From the NCBI RefSeq assembly GCF_004136575.1, contig NZ_NOIQ01000002.1, positions 150,256-214,255 on the forward strand: a stretch of 64,000 nt of DNA, in the 5' to 3' direction. Positions within the stretch are counted from its first letter, which is position 1, and each line of letters begins with the position of its first letter. Made by a program: the position numbers and the translations under genes. Origin of the DNA: Rothia koreensis. GTDB taxonomy: Bacteria > Actinomycetota > Actinomycetes > Actinomycetales > Micrococcaceae. The notes below the pieces were generated by a model. That model did not search any database, had not been told where the DNA came from, and saw only the letters and a list, made by a program, of their open reading frames with translations. Below, in pieces: positions 25,543 to 35,818 of the stretch.

Positions 25543-26877
25543 CTAGGCCGTCGCGCCGATCTTGCGGTTGCGACCGGCAAGAGCACCTGCGATCAAATGG
25601 ACCACCATGAGGGCCAGCAGGATCACGATGACCATGACCCAACCACCGAGAACGTCGGCGAACCATCCGGCGAGCAACGGACCCAGGGCTGCCATCAGGT
25701 AGCCGAGGCATTGGGACATGCCGGAGAGCTTCATCGTCTGGGCCGAGCTCATCGTCCTGAGACCGATCATGGCGAGGGAGAGCGAGAAGCTGCCACCGCA
25801 ACCGATGCCGATGAACGAGGCCCACAGGGCCGCGGCCTGAGGCAGAACGAGAGCCCCACCCAGGGCGACGATCAGGAAACCCGCCATGATCATGGCGAGC
25901 CAACTCTGCGAGGCCCTCCGTTCGGCAAGGAAACTCACGCTCAGGTTCCCGAGGATGCCGAGCAACTGCATCAGGAACAGGTGGAATCCTCCGGTCGCGG
26001 GATCCATTCCCACGCTGGCCTCCACCGTCGGCAGCCAGTTGGCGGCCGTGTAGAAGATCAGCGACTGGAGTCCCATGAATATCGTGACCTGCCAGGCCAG
26101 CGGGGACTTGAGCAACGAGACCTTGCGCGATGCGTTCGGTTCGGCGGGCGATGGGATCGCAGGCATGGAACCGGTCATGGCCTTGGCGAGTGACCCCGAA
26201 CGCTCGTACTCGCGGCGCCGGGTCGCACGTGTCAGGAAGAACCACCACACGGCGCACACGAGCGGCACGGCGGCCCAGATCGCCAGGGCCGAGCGCCACG
26301 ACCCCGGCAGGGTGTGCGACAAAGGCGCCGTAATGCCTGAGGCGGTCGCGGCACCGACCGAGAGCACGGCCGTGTAGAGGCCGGTCATGAGGGACACGTG
26401 CTTCGAGAAATCACGTTTGACGATGACCGGAACAAGGACGTTCCCTGTAGCGATTCCGACGCCGATCAGGAGCGTTCCGACCCAGAGCCAGCCGATGCCG
26501 GGGGTCGATCTCAGAAGTATGCCCAGACCGAGGACCGCGAGAGCCACCAGGACCACCCGTTCGATCCCGATGCGTTGGGCGGGAATGGCCACGATGGGGG
26601 AGAGGATTGCGAAGGCCAGGAGCGGCAAGGCCCCGACCAGCCCGAGTCCACCGGATCCCAGGCCCGTGTCGTCGCCGATCAGGTGGAGAGCGGGTCCGAC
26701 CGTGGTCAGCGCCGGCCTGAGACAGGAAGCGATGAGCAGGACAACGATGCACCACGCGGCCGTGACCTGGCGGGCACCTGAGGGGGTCGCGGGGCCGTCG
26801 GAAGCGGGAAGGTCAGGGTTCCGCGGACGGTCCGATGGGGAATTCTCGGGAGTGTCGGTCACCGGGTCATGCTCCAA
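25543..26877 (-). CDS. MFS transporter, CynX/NimT type
   Basis: A 444-residue protein with 12 predicted helices. After a Pro-rich cytosolic N-terminus come LRPALTTVGPAL and the NVLVPVIVKRDF segment characteristic of the CynX (cyanate/nitroimidazole-type) branch of the MFS. The substrate is unknown. Its start overlaps the end of menA by 11 bp, so it is in the same transcript; the pairing may be incidental, as CynX proteins are not known to act on quinones. Confidence 0.8.
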   Translation of the reverse strand: MEHDPVTDTPENSPSDRPRNPDLPASDGPATPSGARQVTAAWCIVVLLIASCLRPALTTVGPALHLIGDDTGLGSGGLGLVGALPLLAFAILSPIVAIPAQRIGIERVVLVALAVLGLGILLRSTPGIGWLWVGTLLIGVGIATGNVLVPVIVKRDFSKHVSLMTGLYTAVLSVGAATASGITAPLSHTLPGSWRSALAIWAAVPLVCAVWWFFLTRATRRREYERSGSLAKAMTGSMPAIPSPAEPNASRKVSLLKSPLAWQVTIFMGLQSLIFYTAANWLPTVEASVGMDPATGGFHLFLMQLLGILGNLSVSFLAERRASQSWLAMIMAGFLIVALGGALVLPQAAALWASFIGIGCGGSFSLSLAMIGLRTMSSAQTMKLSGMSQCLGYLMAALGPLLAGWFADVLGGWVMVIVILLALMVVHLIAGALAGRNRKIGATA

Positions 26878-27742
26878 TGATTGACGCGACCAGAAGCAGG
26901 AGAGCGAACAGCAAACTCAGCAAACCGGTCTGTTTGAGGACGGGAATGAGCCTTCTCATGTCCGTGGCGGACAGAACGGTCCGGACGGCGGGCCAGGCCA
27001 GCGGCAGCGCCAGGAGGACCAGAAGGTTCCACGGATTCTCCGGGACCGTGAACAGCATCAGCGCGAAAGCGAGACCTACCTCTGCCGCGTAGGCCAGGCG
27101 AGCGCGGGAACCACCCAGCCGGACCGCGAGCGTGAGCTTTCCCGCTTCCGTGTCCGTGGGAATGTCACGCAGGTTGTTCGCCATCAGGAGTGCGCAGGCG
27201 ATGAGACCCAGCGAAACCGAGGACACCACGGCGGTGAGCGACAACTGCGAGGCCTGGGTGAAGGTCGTGCCCATCGTCGCGACGAGACCGAAGTAGAGAA
27301 ACACGAAAAGGTCGCCCAAACCCATGTAGCCGTAGGGGCGTCGTCCTCCGGTGTAGCCCCACGCGGCGAAAACCGCTGAGAGTCCGATGAGCAGGAACCA
27401 CCATTGTCCGGTGATGACCACCAGCGCGAGCCCCGAGACCATGGCGAGACCGAAACAAGCGAAAGCCGCGAGCTTCACGTGCCGCGCGGGAGCGGCGCCA
27501 GAACCGGTCAGGCGCATCGGGCCGACACGGGAATCGTCCGTGCCCTTGATCCCGTCCGAGTAGTCGTTGGCGTAGTTCACGCCGATCTGGAGGAACAGGG
27601 CCACCAGCAGCGCAAGAACGGCGCAGACCGGTCGGAACTGCCACAGGTGGACGGCCGCGCCTGTGCCGGCGATGACGGGAGCGACGGCCATGGGCAACGT
27701 ACGCAGGCGTGCTCCCTCGACCCACTGTGCAACGGTTGCCAC
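26867..27742 (-). CDS. menA: 1,4-dihydroxy-2-naphthoate polyprenyltransferase
   Basis: A 291-residue UbiA-superfamily membrane enzyme that attaches the polyprenyl tail to DHNA, giving demethylmenaquinone. The prenyl-diphosphate/Mg site is NYANDYSDGIKGTDD (about 60-74); a second Asp-rich loop is NNLRDIPTDTEAGK (about 195-208). About eight helices are visible. The start is GTG 27742 with AGGAG upstream on the minus strand; a longer in-frame start at 27769 is less likely. The polyprenyl donor could come from the synthase encoded at 55.7 kb. Confidence 0.92.
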   Translation of the reverse strand: MATVAQWVEGARLRTLPMAVAPVIAGTGAAVHLWQFRPVCAVLALLVALFLQIGVNYANDYSDGIKGTDDSRVGPMRLTGSGAAPARHVKLAAFACFGLAMVSGLALVVITGQWWFLLIGLSAVFAAWGYTGGRRPYGYMGLGDLFVFLYFGLVATMGTTFTQASQLSLTAVVSSVSLGLIACALLMANNLRDIPTDTEAGKLTLAVRLGGSRARLAYAAEVGLAFALMLFTVPENPWNLLVLLALPLAWPAVRTVLSATDMRRLIPVLKQTGLLSLLFALLLLVASIIGA

Positions 27743-27843
27743 GTGCGCTCCTCTCGGTGTGCCGGGCACGCTCGCGCCGGGCGGAAAGCTTGGGATGACA
27801 ATTCATTGTCTCACTTCGGCGGAATCGCGCCAGTCGGACGCGT

Positions 27844-29055
27844 TCACTCCATGGCGTCCGGGGCCAGCAGTCGGTGCACTTCCGTCCGGTCCGGCTTCCC
27901 CGTGCTGGTCTGCGGCAGGCGGTCCAGGACCCGGATGGTCTTGGGCGCCGCGGCCCGGCCGAGGTCTTGGCGGACACGATCGGCCAGGCTGGTCACGTCG
28001 GGCTCCCGGTTCGGTCTGCGCGAGACGGCCGCCCGAATTTCCTGGCCCCATCGTGGACTCTCGACGCCGACGACGACGGCCTCCCGCACGGACGGGTCCT
28101 GTTCCAGGACGGCGGCCACGGCACGGGCCGAAACCTTGACCCCGCCGGTGAGGATGACGTCGTCCGCCCGCCCGGCGACGGAAAGCCCTTCACGGTCGGA
28201 GAACGTGCCGAGATCATCGGTCCGGTACCACCAGGTGCCGTCCGGACTGCGGCGGAAGGAGCTGGCCGTCCGCTCGGGATCGCCGAGATAGCCCGAGGCG
28301 ACGGTCGGCCCGCCCAACCAGATGCGTCCCGGGGCCGAAGGATCGGTGGCGGGCTCCACGGCAACGTGAGTCCCTGGCAAGGGATGTCTGTCATACACGC
28401 ACCCTCCCGCCGTCTCCGCGCTGCCGTAGGTCTCGACCAGGGGGATGCCCAGCTGACCGCAATCGCGCAGGAGTGCCGTCGAGGCCGGCGCTCCGCCCAG
28501 CAGAATCGCGTCGAAACTTCTCAGCGCCTCGAGTATTTCGCTCTCGAGGGCGGCGTCGGTCTCCGCTTCCTCCACCAAGGTGTGGAGCTGCGTCGGGACG
28601 AGTGAGGTCATCCTGTGCCCAGAGGGCAGGCGGTGTGCGGCGTCGAGAAAATCGCGCGCGGTGAAGCGGCTGCCGTCCCGAACGGATGCGGTCGCCGCGG
28701 GCCGGGTCGCGGCGAGAACCGAGCGGGCCACGACTTGTGCCCCGGCGACGTAGTGCACGGGCAGCGCGAGCAACCAGTGGGCGCCGCCGTCGGTGCCCGT
28801 TGCCTTCTCGGTAGCCAGCCCCGAGGCCCTGAGCGCTCCCGCGGACAGGACCGTCTGCTTCGGGCGCCCCGTGGAACCCGAGGTGCTCACCACGAGCGCC
28901 GCCACGTCTTCGCCGATTCTGGTCTCGCGCGTGATCGTCCGGGAGAGGGAGTCGCGGAGGCGCTCGACGTCGACGGACCCCGGCCCGTCGAGGAAGACCG
29001 CAACCTCGGAGGCCTCGGGAACAGCAGAAACGGGGGAGAGCTGAGAAAAATCCAT
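27844..29055 (-). CDS. menE: o-Succinylbenzoate-CoA ligase
   Basis: A 403-residue ANL-superfamily enzyme that adenylates OSB and forms OSB-CoA. The phosphate loop is VVSTSGSTGRPKQTV (about 54-68); the C-terminal catalytic lysine is in QTSTGKPDR; YGSAETAGGCVYD is motif A5. It is shorter than E. coli MenE, as usual in actinomycetes. GGAG upstream of ATG 29055 may be its ribosome-binding site. It lies between menB and menA on the same strand. Confidence 0.9.
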   Translation of the reverse strand: MDFSQLSPVSAVPEASEVAVFLDGPGSVDVERLRDSLSRTITRETRIGEDVAALVVSTSGSTGRPKQTVLSAGALRASGLATEKATGTDGGAHWLLALPVHYVAGAQVVARSVLAATRPAATASVRDGSRFTARDFLDAAHRLPSGHRMTSLVPTQLHTLVEEAETDAALESEILEALRSFDAILLGGAPASTALLRDCGQLGIPLVETYGSAETAGGCVYDRHPLPGTHVAVEPATDPSAPGRIWLGGPTVASGYLGDPERTASSFRRSPDGTWWYRTDDLGTFSDREGLSVAGRADDVILTGGVKVSARAVAAVLEQDPSVREAVVVGVESPRWGQEIRAAVSRRPNREPDVTSLADRVRQDLGRAAAPKTIRVLDRLPQTSTGKPDRTEVHRLLAPDAME

Positions 29056-29108
29056 GGCGTCTCCAGCCTAGTCGTGGTCCCTGGTCGCTCGACCGCGGCC
29101 GGGATTCG

Positions 29109-30074
29109 TCAGAAGTAGTAGGGGAACGCACTCCAATCGGGATCCCGCTTCTGCAGGAAGGCATCGCGCCCTTCGACGGCCTCGTCCGTCATGTAACCCA
29201 TGCGCGTGGCCTCACCGGCGAAGACCTGTTGCCCGACCATGCCGTCGTCGGGAAGGTTGAAGGCGAATTTCAGCATGCGGATGGCCTGCGGGGACTGGCG
29301 TGCGATGTCGGCGGCGCACTCCAGGGCGGTGCTCTCGAGCTCGGCATGGGGTACAACCTGATTCACGGCACCCATCTCGTGCATGCGCTGGGCGTCGTAC
29401 TCCCTGGCCAGGAAGAAGATCTCGCGGGCGGCCTTCTGGCCGACCTGACGCGCCAGAAGGGCCGATCCGTACCCGGCGTCGAAGGACCCCACGGTGGCGT
29501 CGGTCTGCTTGAACTTGCCGAATTCGCGCGATGCGATCGTCAGGTCGCAGACGACGTGGAGGGAATGTCCGCCGCCGGCGGCCCAGCCGGAGACGACGGC
29601 AATGACCACCTTCGGCATGGTGCGAATCAGACGTTGCACCTCGAGAATGTGCAGGCGGCCGGCCCGGGCCGGGTCGATCGAGTCAGCGGTCTCGGACTCG
29701 GCGTACCGGTAGCCGTCCCGTCCACGAATCCGCTGGTCCCCACCGGAGCAGAAAGCCCACCCGCCGTCTTTCGGGGAGGGCCCGTTGCCGGTCAGCAGCA
29801 CGGTACCGACGTCGCTGGTCATCCGGGCGTGGTCCAGGACCCGGTACAACTCGTCCACGGTTCCCGGACGAAAGGCATTGCGCACTTCGGGGCGGTCGAA
29901 GGCGACCCGGACGCACGGAAGGTCTCTCACGATGCGTCCCGTCGCGTCCCTTTCGACCTGACGGTGGTAAGTGATGTCCTCGAGGTCCTCGAAGCCTTCG
30001 ACCGTTCTCCAGCGGTGGGGGTCGAAGACGTCGGACACGGATTCGGGCAGCGCGGAGTTCTCGGTCGTAGTCAT
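29109..30074 (-). CDS. menB: 1,4-dihydroxy-2-naphthoyl-CoA synthase
   Basis: A 321-residue crotonase-fold enzyme that cyclises OSB-CoA to DHNA-CoA. The oxyanion-hole segments are FCSGGDQRIRGRDGY (about 103-117) and SGWAAGGGHSLHVVCDLTIA; GSFDAGYGSALLARQVG supplies the catalytic Asp region. It ends in the conserved aromatic tail (WSAFPYYF). The start at ATG 30074 is preceded by TAGAAT and a 7-nt spacer, so the longer reading frame to 30122 is rejected. It is the first gene of the menB-menE-menA-MFS series. Confidence 0.93.
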   Translation of the reverse strand: MTTTENSALPESVSDVFDPHRWRTVEGFEDLEDITYHRQVERDATGRIVRDLPCVRVAFDRPEVRNAFRPGTVDELYRVLDHARMTSDVGTVLLTGNGPSPKDGGWAFCSGGDQRIRGRDGYRYAESETADSIDPARAGRLHILEVQRLIRTMPKVVIAVVSGWAAGGGHSLHVVCDLTIASREFGKFKQTDATVGSFDAGYGSALLARQVGQKAAREIFFLAREYDAQRMHEMGAVNQVVPHAELESTALECAADIARQSPQAIRMLKFAFNLPDDGMVGQQVFAGEATRMGYMTDEAVEGRDAFLQKRDPDWSAFPYYF

Positions 30075-30081
30075 CAGTGCG

Positions 30082-30087
30082 ATTCTA
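30082..30087 (-). promoter_or_regulatory. -10 element of menB (leaderless)
   Basis: TAGAAT, 7 nt before ATG 30074 on the minus strand. Confidence 0.55.
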
Positions 30088-30097
30088 GCCGGCACGG

Positions 30098-30135
30098 AAA
30101 AAACCTGCCCGCTCGGGTGCACCCGAGCGGGCAGG
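30098..30135 (-). terminator. Intrinsic terminator after putP
   Basis: A perfect 32-nt palindrome (30104-30135, stem of CCTGCCCGCTCGGGT) is followed in the minus direction by six T residues (30103-30098), 23 bp after the putP stop codon and just before the menB promoter. Confidence 0.88.
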
Positions 30136-30158
30136 CCGCGCGAGAAGAGGACATCGGG

Positions 30159-31673
30159 TCAGCGGGCCGAGGCCAGCTCCTTGGCCTCGGCGAACTCGCG
30201 TTCCACGCGCTCCGACGGGCGGTGCGTCATCAGCGAGACGACGACGCCGACCACGAGCGCGGCGGCGAACCCGGGGACAATCTCGTAGAGCGCGAGGATC
30301 CCCGTCGACTCCGGATCCTGGATCGCGTACCGCCACACGATCGTGACCACGGCGCCGACGATCATCGAGCAGAGTCCTCCCGAGGCCGTGAGTTTCCTCC
30401 AGAACAACGACAGCAGCATCAACGGACCGAAGGCCGCGCCGAAACCGGCCCATGCAAAGGCGACGAGCTCGAGGACCGCGGAGTCCGAGTCGAGGGCGAT
30501 CAGGGCCGCGATCACGGACACGGTCAGGACCGCGCCGCGCGACATCCACAGCTGGACCTTGGGGGTGGGCCGCCGCTTGATGAGCAGCATGGCCAAGTCT
30601 TCGACCGCGGCGGAGGAGGAAACCACGAGCTGTGAGGACACCGTGGACATAATCGCCGCGAGCACGGCGGCCAGCACGAAACCGGCGGCGAGCGGGTGGA
30701 ACAGGATCTGGGAGAGGTCCAGGAAGACTGTCTCCGCGGATTTCGAGTCGGTCAGGCTGGCTTCAGGATGGGTCGAGAAATAGGCGATGCCGGTCAGTGC
30801 CGTGGCAATCGTGCCGACCACGGACAGGACCATCCAGGAGATGCCAATGCGGCGTCCGGTCGGCGCGTCCTTGGGAGAGCGAAGGGCCATGAAGCGCACC
30901 ACGATGTGCGGTTGGCCGAAGTATCCGAGCCCCCACGCCAGCGAGGAGATCACTCCGATCGCGGTGGCCCCGCTGACCAGTGAGAGAGCGTCCGGATTGG
31001 CCTCGGAGACGGCGTTCAGGACATGACCGGGACCGCCGAACTGGATGACGGCAACGACGGGAACCATGACCAGTGCGACGAGCATCAGGAGCCCTTGCGC
31101 CACGTCCGTGAAGGTCGCGCCCAGGAAGCCGCCGAAGAACGTGTAGAGCACCGTGATCGCGGCGATCACGATCATGCCCACGTGGTAATTGCCGTCGAAG
31201 GTGGTCTGGTAGAACTTGCCGCCGGCGACCATGCCCGAGGAAACGTAGAAGATGAAGAAGATCAAGATGATGAGCCCGCAGGTCACGCGCAGGACCCGAC
31301 TCGAGAGGCCATCGGCTTTGAGGCGGTTGTCGAAGAACGAGGGGATCGTGATCGCATTCCCCGAGACTTCGGAATAGGCGCGCAGGCGCGGGGCCACCAC
31401 TTTCCAGTTGACCCACGCGCCGATGGTCAGGCCGATGGCGATCCAGGCGTCGAGGAGCCCGGAGACGTAGATGGCACCGGGCAGGCCCATGACGAGCCAG
31501 CCGGACATGTCGGAAGCGCCCGCGGACAGCGCCGCGACTCCGGGTCGGAGGGATCTGCCTCCGAGCATGTAGTCCTCGTTGTCAGTGTTCTTGGTGCTGG
31601 CCCACAGGCCGATGGCGATCATCCCCAGGAAATAGATCCCCAGGGCGATGTACTGGAATGTCTGGTCGGACAT
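30159..31673 (-). CDS. putP: Sodium/proline symporter
   Basis: A 504-residue SSS-family transporter with about 13 helices. Family motifs include MLGGRSLRPGVAALSAGASDMSGWL (Na+-site region in the first helices), ALFWRKLTASG, and LAWGLGYFGQPHIVVRFMA near helix 7. PutP imports proline with Na+. GGAG lies about 9 nt before ATG 31673. It is transcribed alone and ends at a strong terminator. Confidence 0.9.
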   Translation of the reverse strand: MSDQTFQYIALGIYFLGMIAIGLWASTKNTDNEDYMLGGRSLRPGVAALSAGASDMSGWLVMGLPGAIYVSGLLDAWIAIGLTIGAWVNWKVVAPRLRAYSEVSGNAITIPSFFDNRLKADGLSSRVLRVTCGLIILIFFIFYVSSGMVAGGKFYQTTFDGNYHVGMIVIAAITVLYTFFGGFLGATFTDVAQGLLMLVALVMVPVVAVIQFGGPGHVLNAVSEANPDALSLVSGATAIGVISSLAWGLGYFGQPHIVVRFMALRSPKDAPTGRRIGISWMVLSVVGTIATALTGIAYFSTHPEASLTDSKSAETVFLDLSQILFHPLAAGFVLAAVLAAIMSTVSSQLVVSSSAAVEDLAMLLIKRRPTPKVQLWMSRGAVLTVSVIAALIALDSDSAVLELVAFAWAGFGAAFGPLMLLSLFWRKLTASGGLCSMIVGAVVTIVWRYAIQDPESTGILALYEIVPGFAAALVVGVVVSLMTHRPSERVEREFAEAKELASAR

Positions 31674-31798
31674 TGTCGTATTCTCCGGTGCGTCGATTGA
31701 CGAGTGCAGTCCTCGGGCGTGACGGGAGCCACGAGTTCAGCACCCGAGTATGCCAGATCACGCGAAGGATGGGGAGAATCTGAAGGAATGCGCAGGAG

Positions 31799-32743
31799 TC
31801 ATTCCCGTGGCGTCTGCGGCATCTGGGCCGTACGGATGACCTGCAACGCCTCGGTGTGCGTGGTGATGACGGCCGCCGAACGATTGGCTCGCCATGTGAC
31901 GGCCGCGCCGGACAGGACGATCAACGCGATGCCGATATAGGCCGAGGCCGAGAGCAACTCACCGAGGAGGGCGAGCCCGACCAAGGACGAGACCACGGGA
32001 TCCAGGGAGAAGAAGACCCCGACGACCGCAGGGTTGGTCATGGTCGCCGCGAACGCGTCGCAGGAAAAGGCCAGAGCGAGACCCACGGCACCGATGAACA
32101 CGGCGATGCCCCAGTCGCCCACGGTCATGTGGGGGAGGGCCAGCGCCGTCGCCGGGGACCACATGATGGCACCGATCGCGATCGACACGGAGAGTCCGCG
32201 GATGCCGGCGGTCGCTTCTGTCCCGCTGCCGATCTTGCCGGACAGCAGCGTGTAACCCGTCATGGACGCGGCGGCCATGACGGCGAAGACATATCCCAGA
32301 AGATCCGTGCTCCCGAAGGTCGGCCCGGCGATCAGAACAACGCCCGCCAGGGCCCCTACCGCAAACAGGCCGTCCTTGAACTTGCGCACGCCGAACATGG
32401 CCACGGCGAAGGCTCCGAGGTACTCGATCGTCACGGCCACGCCCAGGGGTATGCGATCCACCGCGAGGTAGAAGAACACGTTCATCAGAGAGGAGACGAC
32501 GCCGTAGGAGACCACGGAGAGCCAGTCCCTTCGGGTGAACCGCCAGAATTTCGGCCGAGCGATGAGCAGCAGGACGACGGCGGCCGTCGTCATCCGCAGG
32601 CCGGACACCGAGACGGGGCTGAACTTCTCGAAAAGGGTCGTGGCCACCGCGGACGTGGTCTGGATGCCGGTCGAGCCGATGAGCACGGCGATCAGAGCGG
32701 TGGTTCCCCGATGGCGCCGCGGAATGCGTTCAGTCAGAGACAC
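31799..32743 (-). CDS. EamA/RhtA-type transporter (DMT superfamily)
   Basis: A 314-residue protein with ten helices arranged as two EamA repeats. [19 protein letters not shown] and the [17 protein letters not shown] segment match RhtA-type amino-acid/threonine exporters. The start overlaps the gluQ stop by 14 bp, so it is probably co-transcribed with gluQ. The substrate is inferred only at family level. Confidence 0.8.
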   Translation of the reverse strand: MSLTERIPRRHRGTTALIAVLIGSTGIQTTSAVATTLFEKFSPVSVSGLRMTTAAVVLLLIARPKFWRFTRRDWLSVVSYGVVSSLMNVFFYLAVDRIPLGVAVTIEYLGAFAVAMFGVRKFKDGLFAVGALAGVVLIAGPTFGSTDLLGYVFAVMAAASMTGYTLLSGKIGSGTEATAGIRGLSVSIAIGAIMWSPATALALPHMTVGDWGIAVFIGAVGLALAFSCDAFAATMTNPAVVGVFFSLDPVVSSLVGLALLGELLSASAYIGIALIVLSGAAVTWRANRSAAVITTHTEALQVIRTAQMPQTPRE

Positions 32744-33698
32744 GGGGCACCTCCGCCGCGGGATCGAGGACAGTCCAGGGGTCCAGCGAGATCGTTTCCG
32801 GGTCGAAGACCTCCAGCATCTGCGAGGCCGACTCGGGAAGGGCCCCGGCGTCGTCGGTCCGCAGGCTCCGGAGCGGCATCGAGGAGGCGATCATGCGCAC
32901 GATCTCGGCGGGAGCCACCCCGTTGTCCCGGAGCTCGGCCACGGTGACGGCCCCGTCGCGCTTGGCCAGCCGCTTGCCCTCCCGATTCAGGGCGAGCGGA
33001 ACATGGACGTAGTCCACGCGGCCGAGCCCCAACAGGGAGGCAAGACAGGACTGCCTTGGGGCGGAGGAGAGCAGATCATCGCCGCGCACCACCTGGTCGA
33101 TGCCTTGAAAATGGTCGTCGACGACCACGGCCAGGTTGTAGGCCGCGCGTCCGTCATTGCGGACCAGAACCATGTCGTCCACCATCCCCGTGTACTGGCC
33201 GGCGTAGCGGTCAAGGACCGTCCATTCGCGGGTTTCGCTGCGCAGCCGGAGAGCCGCCGGACGTGACCGTGCGCGTTCGGTCCGTTCGTCGGCGGTCAGA
33301 GTGCGGCACGTGCCGGGGTAGGCGCCGGGGGCACCGTGCGGGGCGGAGGAGGCCTCCTGGATCTCTCTCCGGGTGCAGAAACACTCGTAGACCATTCCGC
33401 GTTCGCGGAGACGGGCGACGGCGTCCTCGTACGCGACCGTGCGCGCCGACTGGATCAACGGTTCGCCGTCCCAATCGATGCCGAGTGCCTCGAGGTCGTC
33501 CATTTGGCGCTGGGCGGAGCCTTCTCTGACGCGGTCGAGGTCTTCGATCCTGAGACGGAAGGCGCGCCCCGTGGACCGAGCGAACAGCCACGCGTAGAGA
33601 GCGGTGCGCAGGTTTCCGAGGTGAAGGTCTCCCGACGGCGACGGGGCGTAACGGCCCGCACCAGAGGGGGAGGCAGACACATCGGAGGGGGAGAGCAT
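32730..33698 (-). CDS. gluQ: Glutamyl-Q tRNA(Asp) synthetase
   Basis: A 322-residue truncated class I synthetase lacking an anticodon-binding domain. Catalytic signatures: the HIGH-like loop in [10 protein letters not shown] (about 22-31) and the KMSKS-like KRLAKRDG (about 253). A zinc site is suggested by ECFCTRREI and GTCRT. GluQ-RS attaches glutamate to queuosine in tRNA-Asp. The start at ATG 33698 follows TACGAT by 6 nt. It is divergent from the MBL hydrolase gene. Confidence 0.88.
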   Translation of the reverse strand: MLSPSDVSASPSGAGRYAPSPSGDLHLGNLRTALYAWLFARSTGRAFRLRIEDLDRVREGSAQRQMDDLEALGIDWDGEPLIQSARTVAYEDAVARLRERGMVYECFCTRREIQEASSAPHGAPGAYPGTCRTLTADERTERARSRPAALRLRSETREWTVLDRYAGQYTGMVDDMVLVRNDGRAAYNLAVVVDDHFQGIDQVVRGDDLLSSAPRQSCLASLLGLGRVDYVHVPLALNREGKRLAKRDGAVTVAELRDNGVAPAEIVRMIASSMPLRSLRTDDAGALPESASQMLEVFDPETISLDPWTVLDPAAEVPRVSD

Positions 33699-33704
33699 GG
33701 TCCC

Positions 33705-33710
33705 ATCGTA
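33705..33710 (-). promoter_or_regulatory. -10 element of gluQ (leaderless)
   Basis: TACGAT with a 6-nt spacer to ATG 33698 on the minus strand. Confidence 0.5.
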
Positions 33711-33789
33711 ACGAGGCGGGCAAGGCCCGATCGCATCGGGCGAACGAGGGTTTTCGGATACGGTCGCCCTGTGATCCATTCGGATCAAG

Positions 33790-33795
33790 TACCGT
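33790..33795 (+). promoter_or_regulatory. -10 element of the MBL gene (leaderless)
   Basis: TACCGT with a 6-nt spacer to ATG 33802. Confidence 0.5.
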
Positions 33796-33801
33796 AGGCA
33801 T

Positions 33802-34707
33802 ATGGCTCGAACACAAGAAATTGCCGACGGGATCTACGTCATCGCGACCGATGACTACCGTTTGAACACCGGATTGATCCTTGGCGCGGACAAGGCCATG
33901 GTCATCGACACGGGTGCCGGCCCCCGCCAGGGCGCCGAAATCTTCCGTGCCGCTCGCAAGATCACGGACCTTCCGTTCGTGGTCGTGAATACCCACGCGC
34001 ACTACGACCACTTCTTCGGCAATGCCGTCTTCGCGGCGGACGGCACCACCGATTTCTGGGCCCACCCCAACGCCGAGCGTGCGATGGAGCGCTACGCCGA
34101 CCGCCAGCGCGGCTACGTGGAGACCTTGGAACCGGAAATGGCTCATCACCAGGGGCCGAACACCGACATCATCCCGCCGACCCGCCTCCTTCCGGGTGAT
34201 GGCGGACGCGCCTCATTCACCCGCGTCGACCTGGGAGACCGGGCCGTGACGCTGTTCTATCTGGGACTCGGACACACCGACAATGACGTCCTCGCGGGTG
34301 TCGACGAAGTCCTGTTCACGGGAGACATCGTGGAACAGGGTGCCGACCCCGCTTTCGACGATTCCTTCCCGGAGGTCTGGGTCCAGACCCTGGCCACGGT
34401 CGCCGGCCTGGACCGTTACCACGTCTTCGTCCCGGGACACGGAACCCCTGTGGAGCGCACCTTCGTGCAGCGCCAGTCCGAAACCATGAGGGAAGCGATC
34501 GACAGGATCGCGGCGTCGACCTCGAATCCGGAGGCCGGACCCACGACCGCGGCGATGTACAAACTTCCCTACGACGCCGGGGTGACCCGTATTCTGCTGG
34601 ACCGCCTGGCCTACCTCGAGGAAAAGGGAATGATGGGCGAGGACCTGTCCGTGGAGGACACCCCGACCGGCGTGACCGGCCCCATCACCACGGGCGAGCA
34701 CGCTTAG
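33802..34707 (+). CDS. MBL-fold metallo-hydrolase
   Basis: A 301-residue metallo-beta-lactamase-fold protein. The metal motif is [12 protein letters not shown] (HxHxDH, about residues 61-72); later ligands are in GLGHTDNDV and PGHGTP. A helical C-terminal region of about 80 residues follows. Substrate class (thioester, lactone or quinol-type) is not evident. The stop lies 18 bp from the convergent PAP2 gene, with a short 6-bp GC hairpin between them. Confidence 0.8.
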   Translation: MARTQEIADGIYVIATDDYRLNTGLILGADKAMVIDTGAGPRQGAEIFRAARKITDLPFVVVNTHAHYDHFFGNAVFAADGTTDFWAHPNAERAMERYADRQRGYVETLEPEMAHHQGPNTDIIPPTRLLPGDGGRASFTRVDLGDRAVTLFYLGLGHTDNDVLAGVDEVLFTGDIVEQGADPAFDDSFPEVWVQTLATVAGLDRYHVFVPGHGTPVERTFVQRQSETMREAIDRIAASTSNPEAGPTTAAMYKLPYDAGVTRILLDRLAYLEEKGMMGEDLSVEDTPTGVTGPITTGEHA

Positions 34708-34725
34708 ACGGCCCGCCCAGGCGGG

Positions 34726-35667
34726 TCAGTACGACCACACCTTCGTGTAGGGCCGTTCTTCGGTCGGTTGCTTGCGCCTCAGGAGCCAGACGAGCAGGGC
34801 CGTGGACAGGAGTCCGACGGCAAAGATCAGGCACAGGCTGCCCAGTAGAGCGGCCCCCGCGAAGTGCTGCTGGGCCGCGATCATGTACGTGGCCACCGCG
34901 CAGAAGGCCAGGAAGAGCCCGGTGATGACCATCAGCGGAATCAGGAGCATCCCGGTGTGACGGGTGCTCGCGGTGTCCTGGTCCTCGGCCGGAACGAACC
35001 GAAGCACGAGCAAGGCCAAGGCCGTCCAGGCAGCGACCACGAACAGCGCGGCGACGACGTCGGCCGGCCGGTGCCATTCGTTGATCACGGTGGCAACCCC
35101 CGCGAGAGTCCCGAACATCAGCATGACCAGTGACATGAACGGGCGCCATTTCTTGGGCGCCGCGATGAACAGTGCCGCTCCGGCCGCCGCGGCGAACGTC
35201 GTGTGGCCCGACGGCAGGGAATTCATGGTCGCTTCCTGGACGCCGTAGTTCGGCTTGGCCAGGATCAGGTACTTGAGCGCCTGGGTCGTCCCGTTGGCCC
35301 CCGCGGCCATGGCCAGCCCGATCACGGCGGGCAGGAACCGGTGCCTGCGAACGAGGACGAAAAGGATCCCGATGACCGCCAGGACACCGGCTATGGCAGG
35401 GAGAGCGTTGAGCAGGTGATCCGAGTCCCTGCTGTACCGGCGGAGGTTGTTGCTCACCTCGGAGGTTGCGGTCTGGTCGATCCATTGGCCGGAATAGCTG
35501 TAGAGGAATGCCCATACCGTGCCCCACAGGCCGAAGAGCATGATGCCGATCACGACCAGGTGCTTGATGACGACCCCGACCGTCGGCGGGTGGAAGGTTC
35601 CGCGCCTCGTGGAAGGCCAATCGCGTACAGGCGTCTCGCCCTGATCTCGCGTTGGCTCGGTACTCAT
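34726..35667 (-). CDS. PAP2-family membrane phosphatase
   Basis: A 313-residue protein with about eight helices and the three PAP2 acid phosphatase motifs: KYLILAKPN (C1-like), LPSGHTTF (C2) and INEWHRPADV (C3, catalytic His). Likely substrates are phosphatidate or undecaprenyl diphosphate, consistent with envelope lipid metabolism, but this is not resolved by sequence. The start is ATG 35667; upstream in-frame codons would intrude into the menC promoter region. Confidence 0.8.
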   Translation of the reverse strand: MSTEPTRDQGETPVRDWPSTRRGTFHPPTVGVVIKHLVVIGIMLFGLWGTVWAFLYSYSGQWIDQTATSEVSNNLRRYSRDSDHLLNALPAIAGVLAVIGILFVLVRRHRFLPAVIGLAMAAGANGTTQALKYLILAKPNYGVQEATMNSLPSGHTTFAAAAGAALFIAAPKKWRPFMSLVMLMFGTLAGVATVINEWHRPADVVAALFVVAAWTALALLVLRFVPAEDQDTASTRHTGMLLIPLMVITGLFLAFCAVATYMIAAQQHFAGAALLGSLCLIFAVGLLSTALLVWLLRRKQPTEERPYTKVWSY

Positions 35668-35806
35668 TGGCCCAGGACCCCCTGTACGTTGTGTCAATCC
35701 ACCCATTGCAGTTCAGCATGCCAGTGCGACCTGCCCGTTCGTCGGAATTTTCCTGAGCATTTCCTGGGCGGTGGATCCTCGAATGGCCTCGGTCCTGGAG
35801 AAGGTG

Positions 35807-35812
35807 CACAGT
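35807..35812 (+). promoter_or_regulatory. -10-like element of menC (leaderless)
   Basis: CACAGT with a 6-nt spacer to ATG 35819; similar to the CACAAT elements of acuC and the PPOX gene. Confidence 0.4.
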
Positions 35813-35818
35813 GGATCC